DNA of 64,000 nt from Clostridium pasteurianum DSM 525 = ATCC 6013. GTDB lineage: Bacteria; Bacillota; Clostridia; Clostridiales; Clostridiaceae. The notes beneath the pieces were generated by a model, which made no database searches, had not been told where the DNA came from, and saw only the letters and a program-made list of their open reading frames with translations. How positions within the stretch are numbered: position 1 is the first letter of the stretch; every line of letters begins with the position of its first letter. The translations under genes were made by a program, and so were the position numbers. The stretch lies in NCBI RefSeq assembly GCF_000807255.1, contig NZ_CP009268.1, positions 1,580,384-1,644,383 of the forward strand, given 5' to 3'. Shown piece after piece: positions 44,855-53,453 of this stretch.

Positions 44855-45241
44855 GTACGTAAAAAAATTATTTATGTTAAATGCAATGAGTTTTAATAAC
44901 AGATAAAAAAATAGGTAGTTTTGTAACTACCATCAATTAGGTTGATTATACTATATGTAAATATTAACATATTTATATTAAAAATGCAAATTAATTATGC
45001 GCTGTCTTTAATAATTAATTTTATTTATAGTTAAAAACTTTTGTAAATTAATCAATATTTTCTTAATCATTACATTTTCATTCATCTGTTCATTTATAAA
45101 GTATAAAAATCTTTTATGGAGAAAAAATATTCTAATAACAATATATTTATTTAGTAATTAATTTATTCAGTTAGTATAAAGCTATAATTGAAATTCTAAT
45201 ATTTAAATCGTTTATGTGAATATAGTTAGGAGAGATACAGT
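44855..45241. other. Intergenic region
   Basis: About 387 bp of AT-rich sequence. One small hairpin (ggtagtt-4 nt-aactacc, 44914-44931) with a T run on the minus strand is present. No gene is seen. Confidence 0.45.
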
Positions 45242-45640
45242 ATGAAAATTGAAGGATTTTTCAGTGGAATAAAAAATGCAAATAAAGCTGTAGAAGTATT
45301 GAAAAGGGAAGGTTTTGAAAATTCTGTAGTGGATTTAAATAGCCATTATGTAACTAATATGCATCACTCTTCGAGAGTAGCAGGGGCTAAAAATGGAGTT
45401 AACTTATCTACACTTATACTGGATACTGAAAATTACAGCGCTGATGAAACAACTTCTGCCATAAAAGCAGCAAATCCAATGGTAAGCGGCATGGGAAGCT
45501 TTGAAGAACTGGCAGATATAAATTATAGGGTAATAGTTGATGCAGATAACAGGGGTGCAGAACAGGCAAAAAGTATTATTGAGAATATGGGAGGCAATTT
45601 AAAAAATTATAATGTTAACGTGATAGATACTATAAAATAA
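45242..45640 (+). CDS. Small alpha/beta protein, YflT-like, function unknown
   Basis: 132 residues. The N terminus MKIEGFFSGIKNANKAVEVLKREGFEN and the C-terminal YRVIVDADNRGAEQAKSIIENMGG look like two ferredoxin-like half-domains, the pattern of the YflT/general stress protein 17M group. No signal peptide or metal motif is visible. The ribosome binding site is taggagaga. It lies between the solvent-gene block and the nitrogenase-like operon. Confidence 0.6.
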   Translation: MKIEGFFSGIKNANKAVEVLKREGFENSVVDLNSHYVTNMHHSSRVAGAKNGVNLSTLILDTENYSADETTSAIKAANPMVSGMGSFEELADINYRVIVDADNRGAEQAKSIIENMGGNLKNYNVNVIDTIK

Positions 45641-46063
45641 AATTATCAAAGAGAAAAATTTGTTTTATAGTATTTTGCTAAATGGAGTAAGAATTATAAA
45701 AATTAAAGTAGGAAAATGTGTATTGACATAGAAATACAAAACAAATATAATTGTATTAATAAGTTTTCATATATAAACAATATATTTAATAGGTTATTTG
45801 TTTCATAACAAGTATATTATTAAGTATAAGCTCAGTTTTATTTTTTCATCTGACTAGAAATCTAGAGGTTTTATATTTTAATCTTTGTAATGTTATAAGA
45901 AAATACTAATTAATAAAATAAATGTTCTGATAATTATTTCAGTTCATAACAGTTTGATTAAATTGGTACTTTTATGACACTATAAATGTTATCTATAAAG
46001 CCTTTTTTGCATATTATAAAAGCCTTAAAGTATTAAATATTGGGATTATGGGAGGATATTAAA
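45641..46063. other. Long leader of the nitrogenase-like operon
   Basis: About 423 bp. A consensus promoter at 45723-45751 would give an untranslated leader of roughly 300 nt. A small hairpin (ctag-4 nt-ctag, near 45854-45865) followed by ttttatatttt lies inside it. No known riboswitch consensus is recognised. Confidence 0.5.
45723..45751 (+). promoter_or_regulatory. Consensus sigma-A promoter for the nitrogenase-like operon
   Basis: TTGACA (45723-45728) and TATAAT (45746-45751) with a 17-bp spacer form a full consensus. This is a housekeeping-type rather than a sigma-54 promoter, unlike many nif operons. Confidence 0.7.
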
Positions 46064-47533
46064 ATGGCATTACGTTTAGATATACCGGAATCGCAGAGTA
46101 GGGAACAGAGACTGGGATCCATTACAGGATATCATGGAACTTTTAAAAATCTGATAAATCAGGGATGCAGTGGTTGTCTTACAAATAAAAAACGCTGTTT
46201 CAGCACTGCCAGCAGTTGCAGTCATACCCATGCAGTGAACCAATTAGCTGCAATTAAAGATGTGGTTGTAGTGGATCATGCCCCTGCAGGGTGTTCTTCT
46301 GGAATGATTAATTTTAGTATTAACAGAAATCGTGTTAATTTTAATAAATCTGGAGAAAAGAAGCATTTGGTGGTGGTTTCCAGTAATATGAAAGAAAGTG
46401 ATACTATTTTTGGAGGTATTAAAAAGTTAAAGAATGCCATTAGAGAAGCCTATAGAAGACATAAACCAAAGGCAATATATGTTTCAACAAGCTGTACTTC
46501 AAGTATTATAGGAGATGATGTAAATAGTGTTGTCCAGGAAATGTCTGAGGAACTTGGCATTGTAGTAGGATATGCAGCAAGTGAAGGAATTAAATCTAAA
46601 ATATGGGCATCGGGATTTGATGCATACTGTCATGCTGTTGCCAATACTATAATTAAAGTGCCTAAAGAAAAGAAAAATACTATAAATTATATTGCATTTA
46701 CTCGAATAGACAGAGAGAGAATGGATTATTATATTGAAAAACTTGGATTAAAAGTAGTTTATATAACGGGAAATTCAAGTATTGAAGATTATGAAAGAGC
46801 CTCAAAATCTATAGCATCTTTTGGTCAATGCGGTGCACAGTCAAGTTATCTGGCAGGTGCACTTGAGCAGCTGTTTGGAATTAAATATTTTCAGTCACAT
46901 TTACCCTTTGGAGGAATAGGATTTGAACGATTTTACATGGATATAGCAAAATTCGTAAAAAAAGAAGATATTGCTAAAGAGGTTATTAGACAATATAGAG
47001 AAAAATATGAAAATGAATTGAATTATATAAAGAATAAATTAAAGGGTAAAACTGCCTTTGTAGCCTTAGGTGCAAGTTATGCCTTTGAATATACGAGAAT
47101 TTTAAGAGAGCTCGGGGTCAAGGTACTACATACAGTAGCATATCATTACGATCCTAAACTTGACAATCAATCTGATGATTTAGTAGCAGCTGCAAAAGAT
47201 GCAGAGGAGTTTGATTACGATATGGAAATAAGTGTGAATGACGCTCAGCAGTTTGAAACATACTTGCTGGTTAAAAATAATGAACCTGATTTTATTGTTT
47301 CAAGAGCTCATGGTGCCAGTGTATGGGGCGTAAAAATGGGAATACCAGCAATTGAAGCAAAAATATCACTAGAGGTGTTTGGGTATGATGGCCTAGTGGC
47401 CTTTGGAAGAACTGTTGTAAATGAACTGGAAAATAATAATTTTGTGAAAAAACTGGGAAGAAGATATGTATCACCTTTTACCAATAAATTTGAGAGCAGT
47501 AAACCACAATCATATTTAATGGAGGTGAAGTAA
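46064..47533 (+). CDS. Nitrogenase component 1-like protein, NifD-type
   Basis: 489 residues from the ATG at 46064 behind gggagga. It belongs to the nitrogenase molybdenum-iron protein/oxidoreductase superfamily. Cys52 (SSCSHTHAV), Cys77 (HAPAGC) and Cys144 (STSCTSSIIGDD) match the three P-cluster Cys of NifD; four further Cys (35, 38, 45 and others) crowd the N terminus. A late His (SRAHGASVWG, near residue 430) could bind a cofactor, but the FeMo-co Cys of NifD is not evident. It pairs with the next gene. No NifH is encoded in the window. The substrate is unknown. Confidence 0.8.
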   Translation: MALRLDIPESQSREQRLGSITGYHGTFKNLINQGCSGCLTNKKRCFSTASSCSHTHAVNQLAAIKDVVVVDHAPAGCSSGMINFSINRNRVNFNKSGEKKHLVVVSSNMKESDTIFGGIKKLKNAIREAYRRHKPKAIYVSTSCTSSIIGDDVNSVVQEMSEELGIVVGYAASEGIKSKIWASGFDAYCHAVANTIIKVPKEKKNTINYIAFTRIDRERMDYYIEKLGLKVVYITGNSSIEDYERASKSIASFGQCGAQSSYLAGALEQLFGIKYFQSHLPFGGIGFERFYMDIAKFVKKEDIAKEVIRQYREKYENELNYIKNKLKGKTAFVALGASYAFEYTRILRELGVKVLHTVAYHYDPKLDNQSDDLVAAAKDAEEFDYDMEISVNDAQQFETYLLVKNNEPDFIVSRAHGASVWGVKMGIPAIEAKISLEVFGYDGLVAFGRTVVNELENNNFVKKLGRRYVSPFTNKFESSKPQSYLMEVK

Positions 47534-48865
47534 ATGGATATGTGCTCAGAACAGCAGAGAACAGCCTGTGCTCTCGGTGGAATATATACAGCTCTTGCCA
47601 TTGACAATGTTTTGCCTGTTTTACATTGCGGACCCGGTTGCCAGAGTCAGGCAGCATCAATACTTGGAGGATGTAATGGTGGACAAAATGCCTATTCTTA
47701 TCAGGAGAGTATTATACCTTGTACAGATTTTGGTGAATCTGATGTAATATTTGGAGGCAAACAGCGTTTGAAAAAAATAATACAAGGTGCTTTGGAAAAC
47801 TACAAAGCTGATATGATTATTGCTGTAGGAGGATGTACAGCATCCATCATAGGTGATGATATGGAGGAAGTTGCAAGTTATTTTTCTGAAAGCAGAGTGC
47901 CTGTTTTGCATGCAGAAATACCGGGCTTTAAGGGAAATAATTTATATGGCCATAGTGAAATTTTAAAATCTATAATAGATCAATATTTAGAGCCCTCATC
48001 AACTATAGATAAGGGACAGGTAAATGTTTGGGGAATAGTTCCCTATTACGATACCATGTGGAATGGTATATTAGAGGAAATTGAAAATATGTTCAATTCT
48101 ATAGGACTAAATGCAAATATAATTTATGGTTATGAAAAGGGAATAGATAACCTAAAAAAAATACCTCAGGCAGAATTTAATTTGGTTTTATCTCCATGGG
48201 TGGATTTAGATATTGCAAAAGAACTGAAAAGACGTTTTAATACTCCTTTTTTCCATTATCCTGCAGTTCCTATAGGACCTACGGAAACCAGCAGGTTTCT
48301 TCGTGAATTGGCAGATTATGTTTCCCTAGATAGAAAAGTAGTTGAGGATTATATAAAAAGACAAGAAGATCGATATTACTATTACATTAATAGATCTCTC
48401 GGGTGGATTTATCACTGCAGACCACTTATAAAAAAATATGTAATAGTCTCCAGTGCCTCTGCAGCACTATCAACAACAAGATTTTTAATTAATGATCTGG
48501 GATTTATACCTGAAAAAATTTATATAGTTGAGGATGTACCAAAGGAATATCAGGAAAAAATAAAAGAGTATTTTCAGAATGTAGAATTTGAACATACAAT
48601 TGATGTATTCTTTACAGGTGATCCTGGTATAGCCTTTAGTGAACTAAAAAACAGGAAGTCACCAGAAAAATTTGTTCTTTTGGGTTCTTCCTGGGATGAT
48701 GCATTGGCTCAGAACTTAAAAATACCCTTTATACCAATATCAGCTCCTTATGGGGATGTTATTATAGGAAATAAAAATTATTTTGGATATACAGGAGGTA
48801 TAAGTTTATTTGCTGATTATTACACAGCCGTTGCCAATAAAAGCGGATTTGGAGTAACTGTTTAA
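47534..48865 (+). CDS. Nitrogenase component 1-like protein, NifK-type
   Basis: 443 residues; the ATG follows the TAA of the previous gene directly, with ggaggtgaag as its site. Cys12 (TACALGG), Cys36 (HCGPGC) and Cys101 (VGGCTASIIGDD) occupy the NifK P-cluster positions. Later motifs include SPWVDLDIAKELKRRF and VPIGPTETSRFLREL. With the preceding protein it should form a heterotetramer that receives electrons from a NifH-like reductase encoded elsewhere. A strong terminator follows. Confidence 0.8.
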   Translation: MDMCSEQQRTACALGGIYTALAIDNVLPVLHCGPGCQSQAASILGGCNGGQNAYSYQESIIPCTDFGESDVIFGGKQRLKKIIQGALENYKADMIIAVGGCTASIIGDDMEEVASYFSESRVPVLHAEIPGFKGNNLYGHSEILKSIIDQYLEPSSTIDKGQVNVWGIVPYYDTMWNGILEEIENMFNSIGLNANIIYGYEKGIDNLKKIPQAEFNLVLSPWVDLDIAKELKRRFNTPFFHYPAVPIGPTETSRFLRELADYVSLDRKVVEDYIKRQEDRYYYYINRSLGWIYHCRPLIKKYVIVSSASAALSTTRFLINDLGFIPEKIYIVEDVPKEYQEKIKEYFQNVEFEHTIDVFFTGDPGIAFSELKNRKSPEKFVLLGSSWDDALAQNLKIPFIPISAPYGDVIIGNKNYFGYTGGISLFADYYTAVANKSGFGVTV

Positions 48866-48927
48866 AAATGATAGATATATAAGTAACTCTATCTATATAT
48901 CTAATTATCATAGAAATAATATGTAAG

Positions 48928-48962
48928 AGCAGCAGTTTATAAGGTTAACTGCTGCTTTTTAT
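48928..48962 (+). terminator. Terminator of the nitrogenase-like operon
   Basis: A 10-bp stem (agcagcagtt / aactgctgct) with a 9-nt loop is followed by tttttattttt. Confidence 0.88.
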
Positions 48963-49039
48963 TTTTACGTTTAACAATCACTTTGCCCCCATGGTTTTCA
49001 TATAATAATATATCATGATATTGCTGTGAGGGATGTAAT

Positions 49040-49813
49040 ATGAATAAAATTGATATACAACATATATTTGTAAATTATCATTCTATGAAAAGTGAAACAG
49101 AAGCTATAAAAGATATAAGTTTTAAACTTAAGAAAGGTGAATTTTTAAGTGTTGTAGGACCTTCCGGCTGTGGTAAATCTACTCTTTTGAATGTAATATG
49201 CGGACTTATAAAGCCCTCTAAAGGACATATATTTATGGATGGCAAAGAGATTAAAGGATTGACTACAAAGATAGGTTATATGTTCCAAAGAGATCATCTT
49301 TTTGAGTGGCTTACAGTTTGGGACAATGTATGTATTGGCTTAAAAGTGCAGCACAAACTTACCAAAGAAAATAAAGATAAGCTTGAAGATTTATTAGTTC
49401 ATTATGGTCTAGAGGACTTTAAGAATTATCATCCCAGTGAATTATCTGGTGGTATGAGGCAAAGAGTGGCACTAATAAGAACTTTGGCTCTTGATCCAGA
49501 AGTTCTACTACTGGATGAACCTTTTTCTGCACTAGATTATCAGAGCAGACTTAAAGCCAGTGATGAAATTTTTAAAATAATAAAGCAGGAAAATAAAACT
49601 GCCATAATGGTTACCCACGATATTTCAGAAGCCATTTCAATGTCTGGAAGAGTTATAGTTCTTTCAAACAGACCTGCTAGAATAAAAAAAGATATTGCTA
49701 TAGATTTTCAGGATGACTCCCTGACTCCTTTAAACAGAAGAGAACATCCTAAGTTTAGATATTATTTTGATAGTATTTGGAAGGAGTTTGATTTAAATGA
49801 TTCGGGAAAGTAG
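49040..49813 (+). CDS. ABC transporter ATP-binding protein (TauB/SsuB-like)
   Basis: 257 residues. Walker A GPSGCGKST, the Q-loop in MFQRDHLFEWLT, signature LSGGMRQR, Walker B VLLLDEPFSALD and the switch His in VTHD are intact. The family imports taurine, sulfonates, nitrate or pyrimidine precursors. Its stop overlaps the permease gene by 17 bp. The cognate lipoprotein is most likely the one at 35940. A gagggatg site precedes the ATG. Confidence 0.9.
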   Translation: MNKIDIQHIFVNYHSMKSETEAIKDISFKLKKGEFLSVVGPSGCGKSTLLNVICGLIKPSKGHIFMDGKEIKGLTTKIGYMFQRDHLFEWLTVWDNVCIGLKVQHKLTKENKDKLEDLLVHYGLEDFKNYHPSELSGGMRQRVALIRTLALDPEVLLLDEPFSALDYQSRLKASDEIFKIIKQENKTAIMVTHDISEAISMSGRVIVLSNRPARIKKDIAIDFQDDSLTPLNRREHPKFRYYFDSIWKEFDLNDSGK

Positions 49814-50600
49814 AGAACATAAAGAATATATAAAAGCCATGAAAAGACACAACATTATGGTTTTTTTTACGAGAATATTAATATTAATTGGAATATTTGC
49901 TCTGTGGGAAGCAGCGGGAGATTTAAAATGGATAGATCCTTTTCTTATAAGTACACCTTCAAGAGCCTTTAAAAGTCTAGTTACTATATATGAGGAAGGA
50001 ACTCTATTTAGTCATATAGGTATAACTTGTATGGAAACAATTTTAGGATTTACTATTGGAACTTTACTCGGGACGGTAATTGCAGTACTTTTGTGGTGGT
50101 CTAATTTTGTATCAAGAGTTTTAGATCCCTATTTAGTGGTACTTAATGCACTGCCTAAAGTAGCTTTAGCACCAATTATAATATTCTGGGTAGGCAATGG
50201 AATAAAGGCCATAGTTGTAATTGCCCTTTTAATATCTATTGTAGTCACTATAATAAGTATTTTAGATGGATTCAGACAAGTAGATGGGGATAAAATAAAG
50301 CTTTTAAAAACCTTTGGAGCAAATAAGGGTCAGATTCTTTCCAATCTTATAATACCTGCTTCTATACCTACTATAGTTTCTGCACTTAAGATTAGTGTTG
50401 GACTTTCCTGGGTAGGAGTTATAATGGGAGAATTTCTTGTAGCTAAGCAGGGACTTGGATTTTTAATAGTTTATGGAGGACAGATATCCCAGCTTGATAT
50501 GGTAATGATGAGCATAATAATTCTTGCATTTTTAGCCTATGTAATGTATGAAATAGTATCTTTAATAGAAAAGAAAATAAGTTCTAAATTTCAGCAATAA
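49797..50600 (+). CDS. ABC transporter permease (TauC/SsuC-like)
   Basis: 267 residues with six hydrophobic helices. The EAA loop is clear (KLLKTFGANKGQILSNLIIPASIPTIVSALK, about residues 165-195) and contacts the ATPase. It overlaps the ATPase gene, so the two are translationally coupled. With the binding protein at 35940 it makes a full importer for a small organic solute. Confidence 0.9.
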   Translation: MIRESREHKEYIKAMKRHNIMVFFTRILILIGIFALWEAAGDLKWIDPFLISTPSRAFKSLVTIYEEGTLFSHIGITCMETILGFTIGTLLGTVIAVLLWWSNFVSRVLDPYLVVLNALPKVALAPIIIFWVGNGIKAIVVIALLISIVVTIISILDGFRQVDGDKIKLLKTFGANKGQILSNLIIPASIPTIVSALKISVGLSWVGVIMGEFLVAKQGLGFLIVYGGQISQLDMVMMSIIILAFLAYVMYEIVSLIEKKISSKFQQ

Positions 50601-50617
50601 TAGGGAGGTTTTACGGC

Positions 50618-51538
50618 ATGAAGGTTGATGCGGTATTCCAAGGAGGAGGAGTTAAGGGTATAGCTTTTGTAGGAGCTGTAAACTATCTTGAAGAACAACA
50701 TTATCAGTGGAATAATTTAGCTGGAACTTCTGCAGGGTCCATTGTGGCTGCTCTTTTAGCAGCAGGATACACAGGAAAAGAATTAAAAGAAATTATGATG
50801 GATATGAACTATGTAAAAATGCTAAAAAAAAATATATTGAATGAAATTCCTGTAGTAGGAAATATTTTTCAATTAGTAAATGACTATGGAGTATATGACA
50901 GCAGTGTAATAGAAAATTGGATGTTTCAAAGGTTATGGGAAAAGGGGAAAACTAAATTTAAGGATCTAAAAAAGGATGGAATTATATTAAAAATAATTGC
51001 AGCAGATGTTACCAAGAGGAGGATTTTAATTCTGCCAGATGATTTAAAGGATTATGGTATAGACCCAGATGAATTCAGTATTGCACTGGCAGTAAGAATG
51101 AGTTCAAGTATTCCATTTTTTTTTAAACCGGTGAAGTTAAAATATAACAATAAAATAAATTATATTGTAGATGGAGGACTTATAAGCAATTTTCCTATAT
51201 GGATATTTGATGATGATGGCGGTGGTGCACCTAAATGGCCTACTTTTGGTTTTAGATTAGTAAATGATTGTGAAAAAAATGTAGTACAGAGAAAAAGTAA
51301 TTTACTCACTTATTCAATGGATGTTATAAATACTGCTTTTGACAGAGATGAGGAAGTTTATGTAGCAGATAAAAATAGTGTTAGAACTATTAACATTCCA
51401 ACGGCGGGAGTAAATAGTACAGATTTTGATCTATCTAAGAAAAAGACAATTGAATTGTATAATTCCGGATACAATAGTGCTAAGACATTTCTAGAAAAAT
51501 GGGATTTTGCTGATTATGTATTAAGATACTGTAAGTAA
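50618..51538 (+). CDS. Patatin-like phospholipase
   Basis: 306 residues. The oxyanion hole QGGGVKGIAFVGA, the nucleophile Ser38 in GTSAGS (GxSxG) and the catalytic Asp in VDGGLISNFP (about residue 188) are all present. It should hydrolyse lipid acyl esters in the cytoplasm or at the membrane; no signal peptide is seen. It starts 18 bp after the permease gene with a tagggagg site, so it may be co-transcribed with the ABC genes. A functional link is not evident. Confidence 0.87.
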   Translation: MKVDAVFQGGGVKGIAFVGAVNYLEEQHYQWNNLAGTSAGSIVAALLAAGYTGKELKEIMMDMNYVKMLKKNILNEIPVVGNIFQLVNDYGVYDSSVIENWMFQRLWEKGKTKFKDLKKDGIILKIIAADVTKRRILILPDDLKDYGIDPDEFSIALAVRMSSSIPFFFKPVKLKYNNKINYIVDGGLISNFPIWIFDDDGGGAPKWPTFGFRLVNDCEKNVVQRKSNLLTYSMDVINTAFDRDEEVYVADKNSVRTINIPTAGVNSTDFDLSKKKTIELYNSGYNSAKTFLEKWDFADYVLRYCK

Positions 51539-51698
51539 CTGAAGAGGTATGATGTGATTAGGTTAATTTAGATTAATAAAAAATAGATAACTCTGTTTAA
51601 TACATTTATATCAATAGGTATAAGAATAAAATCACTTTTAACAGTTAAAAATATTATAGTATTTCATATATTAAAAATCTAAAAAAGGAAGTGATTTT

Positions 51699-51824
51699 AT
51701 GTCTCATGAAGTTGGAAAAAAGAAGACCAGAAAGCAGCAGATGAAACATTCTAAACCAGAAGAAATTCATAATGATGAGATTAAAAAACATACCACCAGC
51801 GGATTAGTAAGAGGGGAAAGATAG
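51699..51824 (+). CDS. 41-residue basic small protein
   Basis: An ATG behind an excellent aaaaggaagtg site opens 41 codons: a Lys- and His-rich peptide beginning MSHEVGKKKTRKQQMKHS and ending SGLVRGER. A long terminator hairpin follows 6 bp after the stop, which supports a real monocistronic gene. No membrane helix or known motif is visible. Confidence 0.6.
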   Translation: MSHEVGKKKTRKQQMKHSKPEEIHNDEIKKHTTSGLVRGER

Positions 51825-51830
51825 AATATT

Positions 51831-51888
51831 AAAAAAGAGATGTTATCAGATTCAATATATTTATTGATTTTGATACATCTCTTTTTTT
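51831..51888 (+). terminator. Long terminator hairpin after the 41-codon gene
   Basis: Arms of about 26 bp (starting aaaaaagagatgttatcag) pair almost fully with the T-rich right arm ending acatctcttttttt. One mismatch and one G-T pair interrupt it. Confidence 0.8.
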
Positions 51889-52116
51889 AGTGCATAATGG
51901 GATTAAAGGACGAAATTTTCCCTCATCTGATATTTGTTCTTTGAACTTTATACTTTGCCTTGACCTTCGTCTTTTTCCACTAATATGAAAATGATAATAG
52001 TTTTAATTATATGACTCAGCATAATTGACACTTATTATATAAGAATGTAAAATATGATTAACTACATAATTTGGAATTAATCTTAAGATAAAATATTAGA
52101 ATAAAGGGGATAAAAC

Positions 52117-53292
52117 ATGAAGAAAAAAATAAAATTCATACCAATCATTTTAATTTTTCTAATTGGTATCAATTTATCAGTTAATGAATTTAATTTTTTT
52201 GGACAATTCAAAAATGATTTCATATCTAATACTTCTATAGAGAATACTAAAAATATAGCATTATTAGCTCCGGAAGGCAATTCTAATACCAATTCTTCTA
52301 GTACTGAAGAGAAGAAAAACAATGACACATCTAATACATCGGATAATTCAGATAATGGTAATGTTACTAAGCCATCTGATAACAGTGAACCTGCAAACAA
52401 TTCAAATGAATCTAAAAATAATAGTGGTTCTAATGTGGAAGAACCAGCAGAGCCAGAAAAACCAACGACACCTACGGAACCATCAACACCTTCAGAAGTG
52501 GTGGTTCCAGCAGAACCAACTATACCAAAACAATCTCAGCAGCAAAGTACTCCATCTGCCAATACTGAAGCGGCTTCAAATTCTTCAGTAAAATCTAGTT
52601 CAGGCAGTTCTACAGGTAACTACTCCAGTAAGAGAAGAACTAATAACAGTAGTTCTATTAGCAACAGCAGTATTAGCACAAACAGCAACAATAATAGTAC
52701 TTCAACTTCAACCTCAAAATTAAGTAATGGAGATACTACACAAAATGAAGCAGTAATAAATGCTGCTGAACAGAATACAGCACCAGTAAATCAGCAAAAT
52801 AATGTTCAAGAAGCAGCTAAGGAAGAAAATAAGGTTGTAATTGATGCCAGTTTAAGCAAGGGTAATATAATTTTAGAGGAAAAGTCCAATGGAATAAAAC
52901 TTAGTAGTGATAACAAGGATTTAAAAGAAATTTATTATGTATTATCCAATAGTAAGAGCACAAATAACAATGAAAAGTGGATTAAGTATTCTTCGCCATT
53001 GAAATTCGATAAAAAGGGTACATGGTATATACACTATAAGGCTGTAGATAAGAATGGAAAGGAAAGTTATGGATCCTTTGGTCCCTATAATGTATCTTAT
53101 AAATATGAAACTCTAGAGGCTGGAGCAGAGGATAACTCTTTAAAGAAAAAGATTATAGGATTTTCTATGATAGTGGTTATAATAATTCTAGCAGCAATAT
53201 ATATTATAAAAACCAATAGATCTCCTTATTCGAAATTAAATGATGAAAATAGTTATAAAAGTAGAAAAAAATTTAATTTTAAGTTTAAATAG
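52117..53292 (+). CDS. Cell-surface protein with Ser/Asn/Pro-rich stalk and C-terminal anchor
   Basis: 391 residues. A signal peptide or anchor (about residues 5-23) is followed by about 220 residues of low complexity (Ser, Asn, Thr, Glu and Pro; PEKPTTPTEPSTPSE). A small Ig-like domain lies at about residues 248-335 (VIDASLSKGNIILEEKSNG, GTWYIHYKAVDKNGKES). A C-terminal transmembrane helix (about 345-365) and a basic tail follow. It would project a stalk from the membrane. Function unknown. It is 160 bp upstream of the MacA-like gene. Confidence 0.7.
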   Translation: MKKKIKFIPIILIFLIGINLSVNEFNFFGQFKNDFISNTSIENTKNIALLAPEGNSNTNSSSTEEKKNNDTSNTSDNSDNGNVTKPSDNSEPANNSNESKNNSGSNVEEPAEPEKPTTPTEPSTPSEVVVPAEPTIPKQSQQQSTPSANTEAASNSSVKSSSGSSTGNYSSKRRTNNSSSISNSSISTNSNNNSTSTSTSKLSNGDTTQNEAVINAAEQNTAPVNQQNNVQEAAKEENKVVIDASLSKGNIILEEKSNGIKLSSDNKDLKEIYYVLSNSKSTNNNEKWIKYSSPLKFDKKGTWYIHYKAVDKNGKESYGSFGPYNVSYKYETLEAGAEDNSLKKKIIGFSMIVVIIILAAIYIIKTNRSPYSKLNDENSYKSRKKFNFKFK

Positions 53293-53453
53293 AGTATAAT
53301 TTATAAAAACTTAATAATTATTTTATAAAAAATTTAGAAACAAAATATAATATTAATTTATATTGGGCGAATAATCCTTAATCGAAATACTGTTTAATAA
53401 GTTATTTGCTCAATTTTAATATTAAGATAAAAATACAGGGGGAGATATTTAAT

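Noticed and set aside
44914-44931. Terminator for a minus-strand transcript
   Set aside because: The small hairpin has a T run on the minus strand, but no minus-strand gene lies upstream of it, so I did not call it.
46064-48865. A true nitrogenase operon (nifDK)
   Set aside because: There is no nifH, nifE, nifN or nifB, and the conserved FeMo-cofactor Cys of NifD is not evident, so only the P-cluster half of the signature is met.
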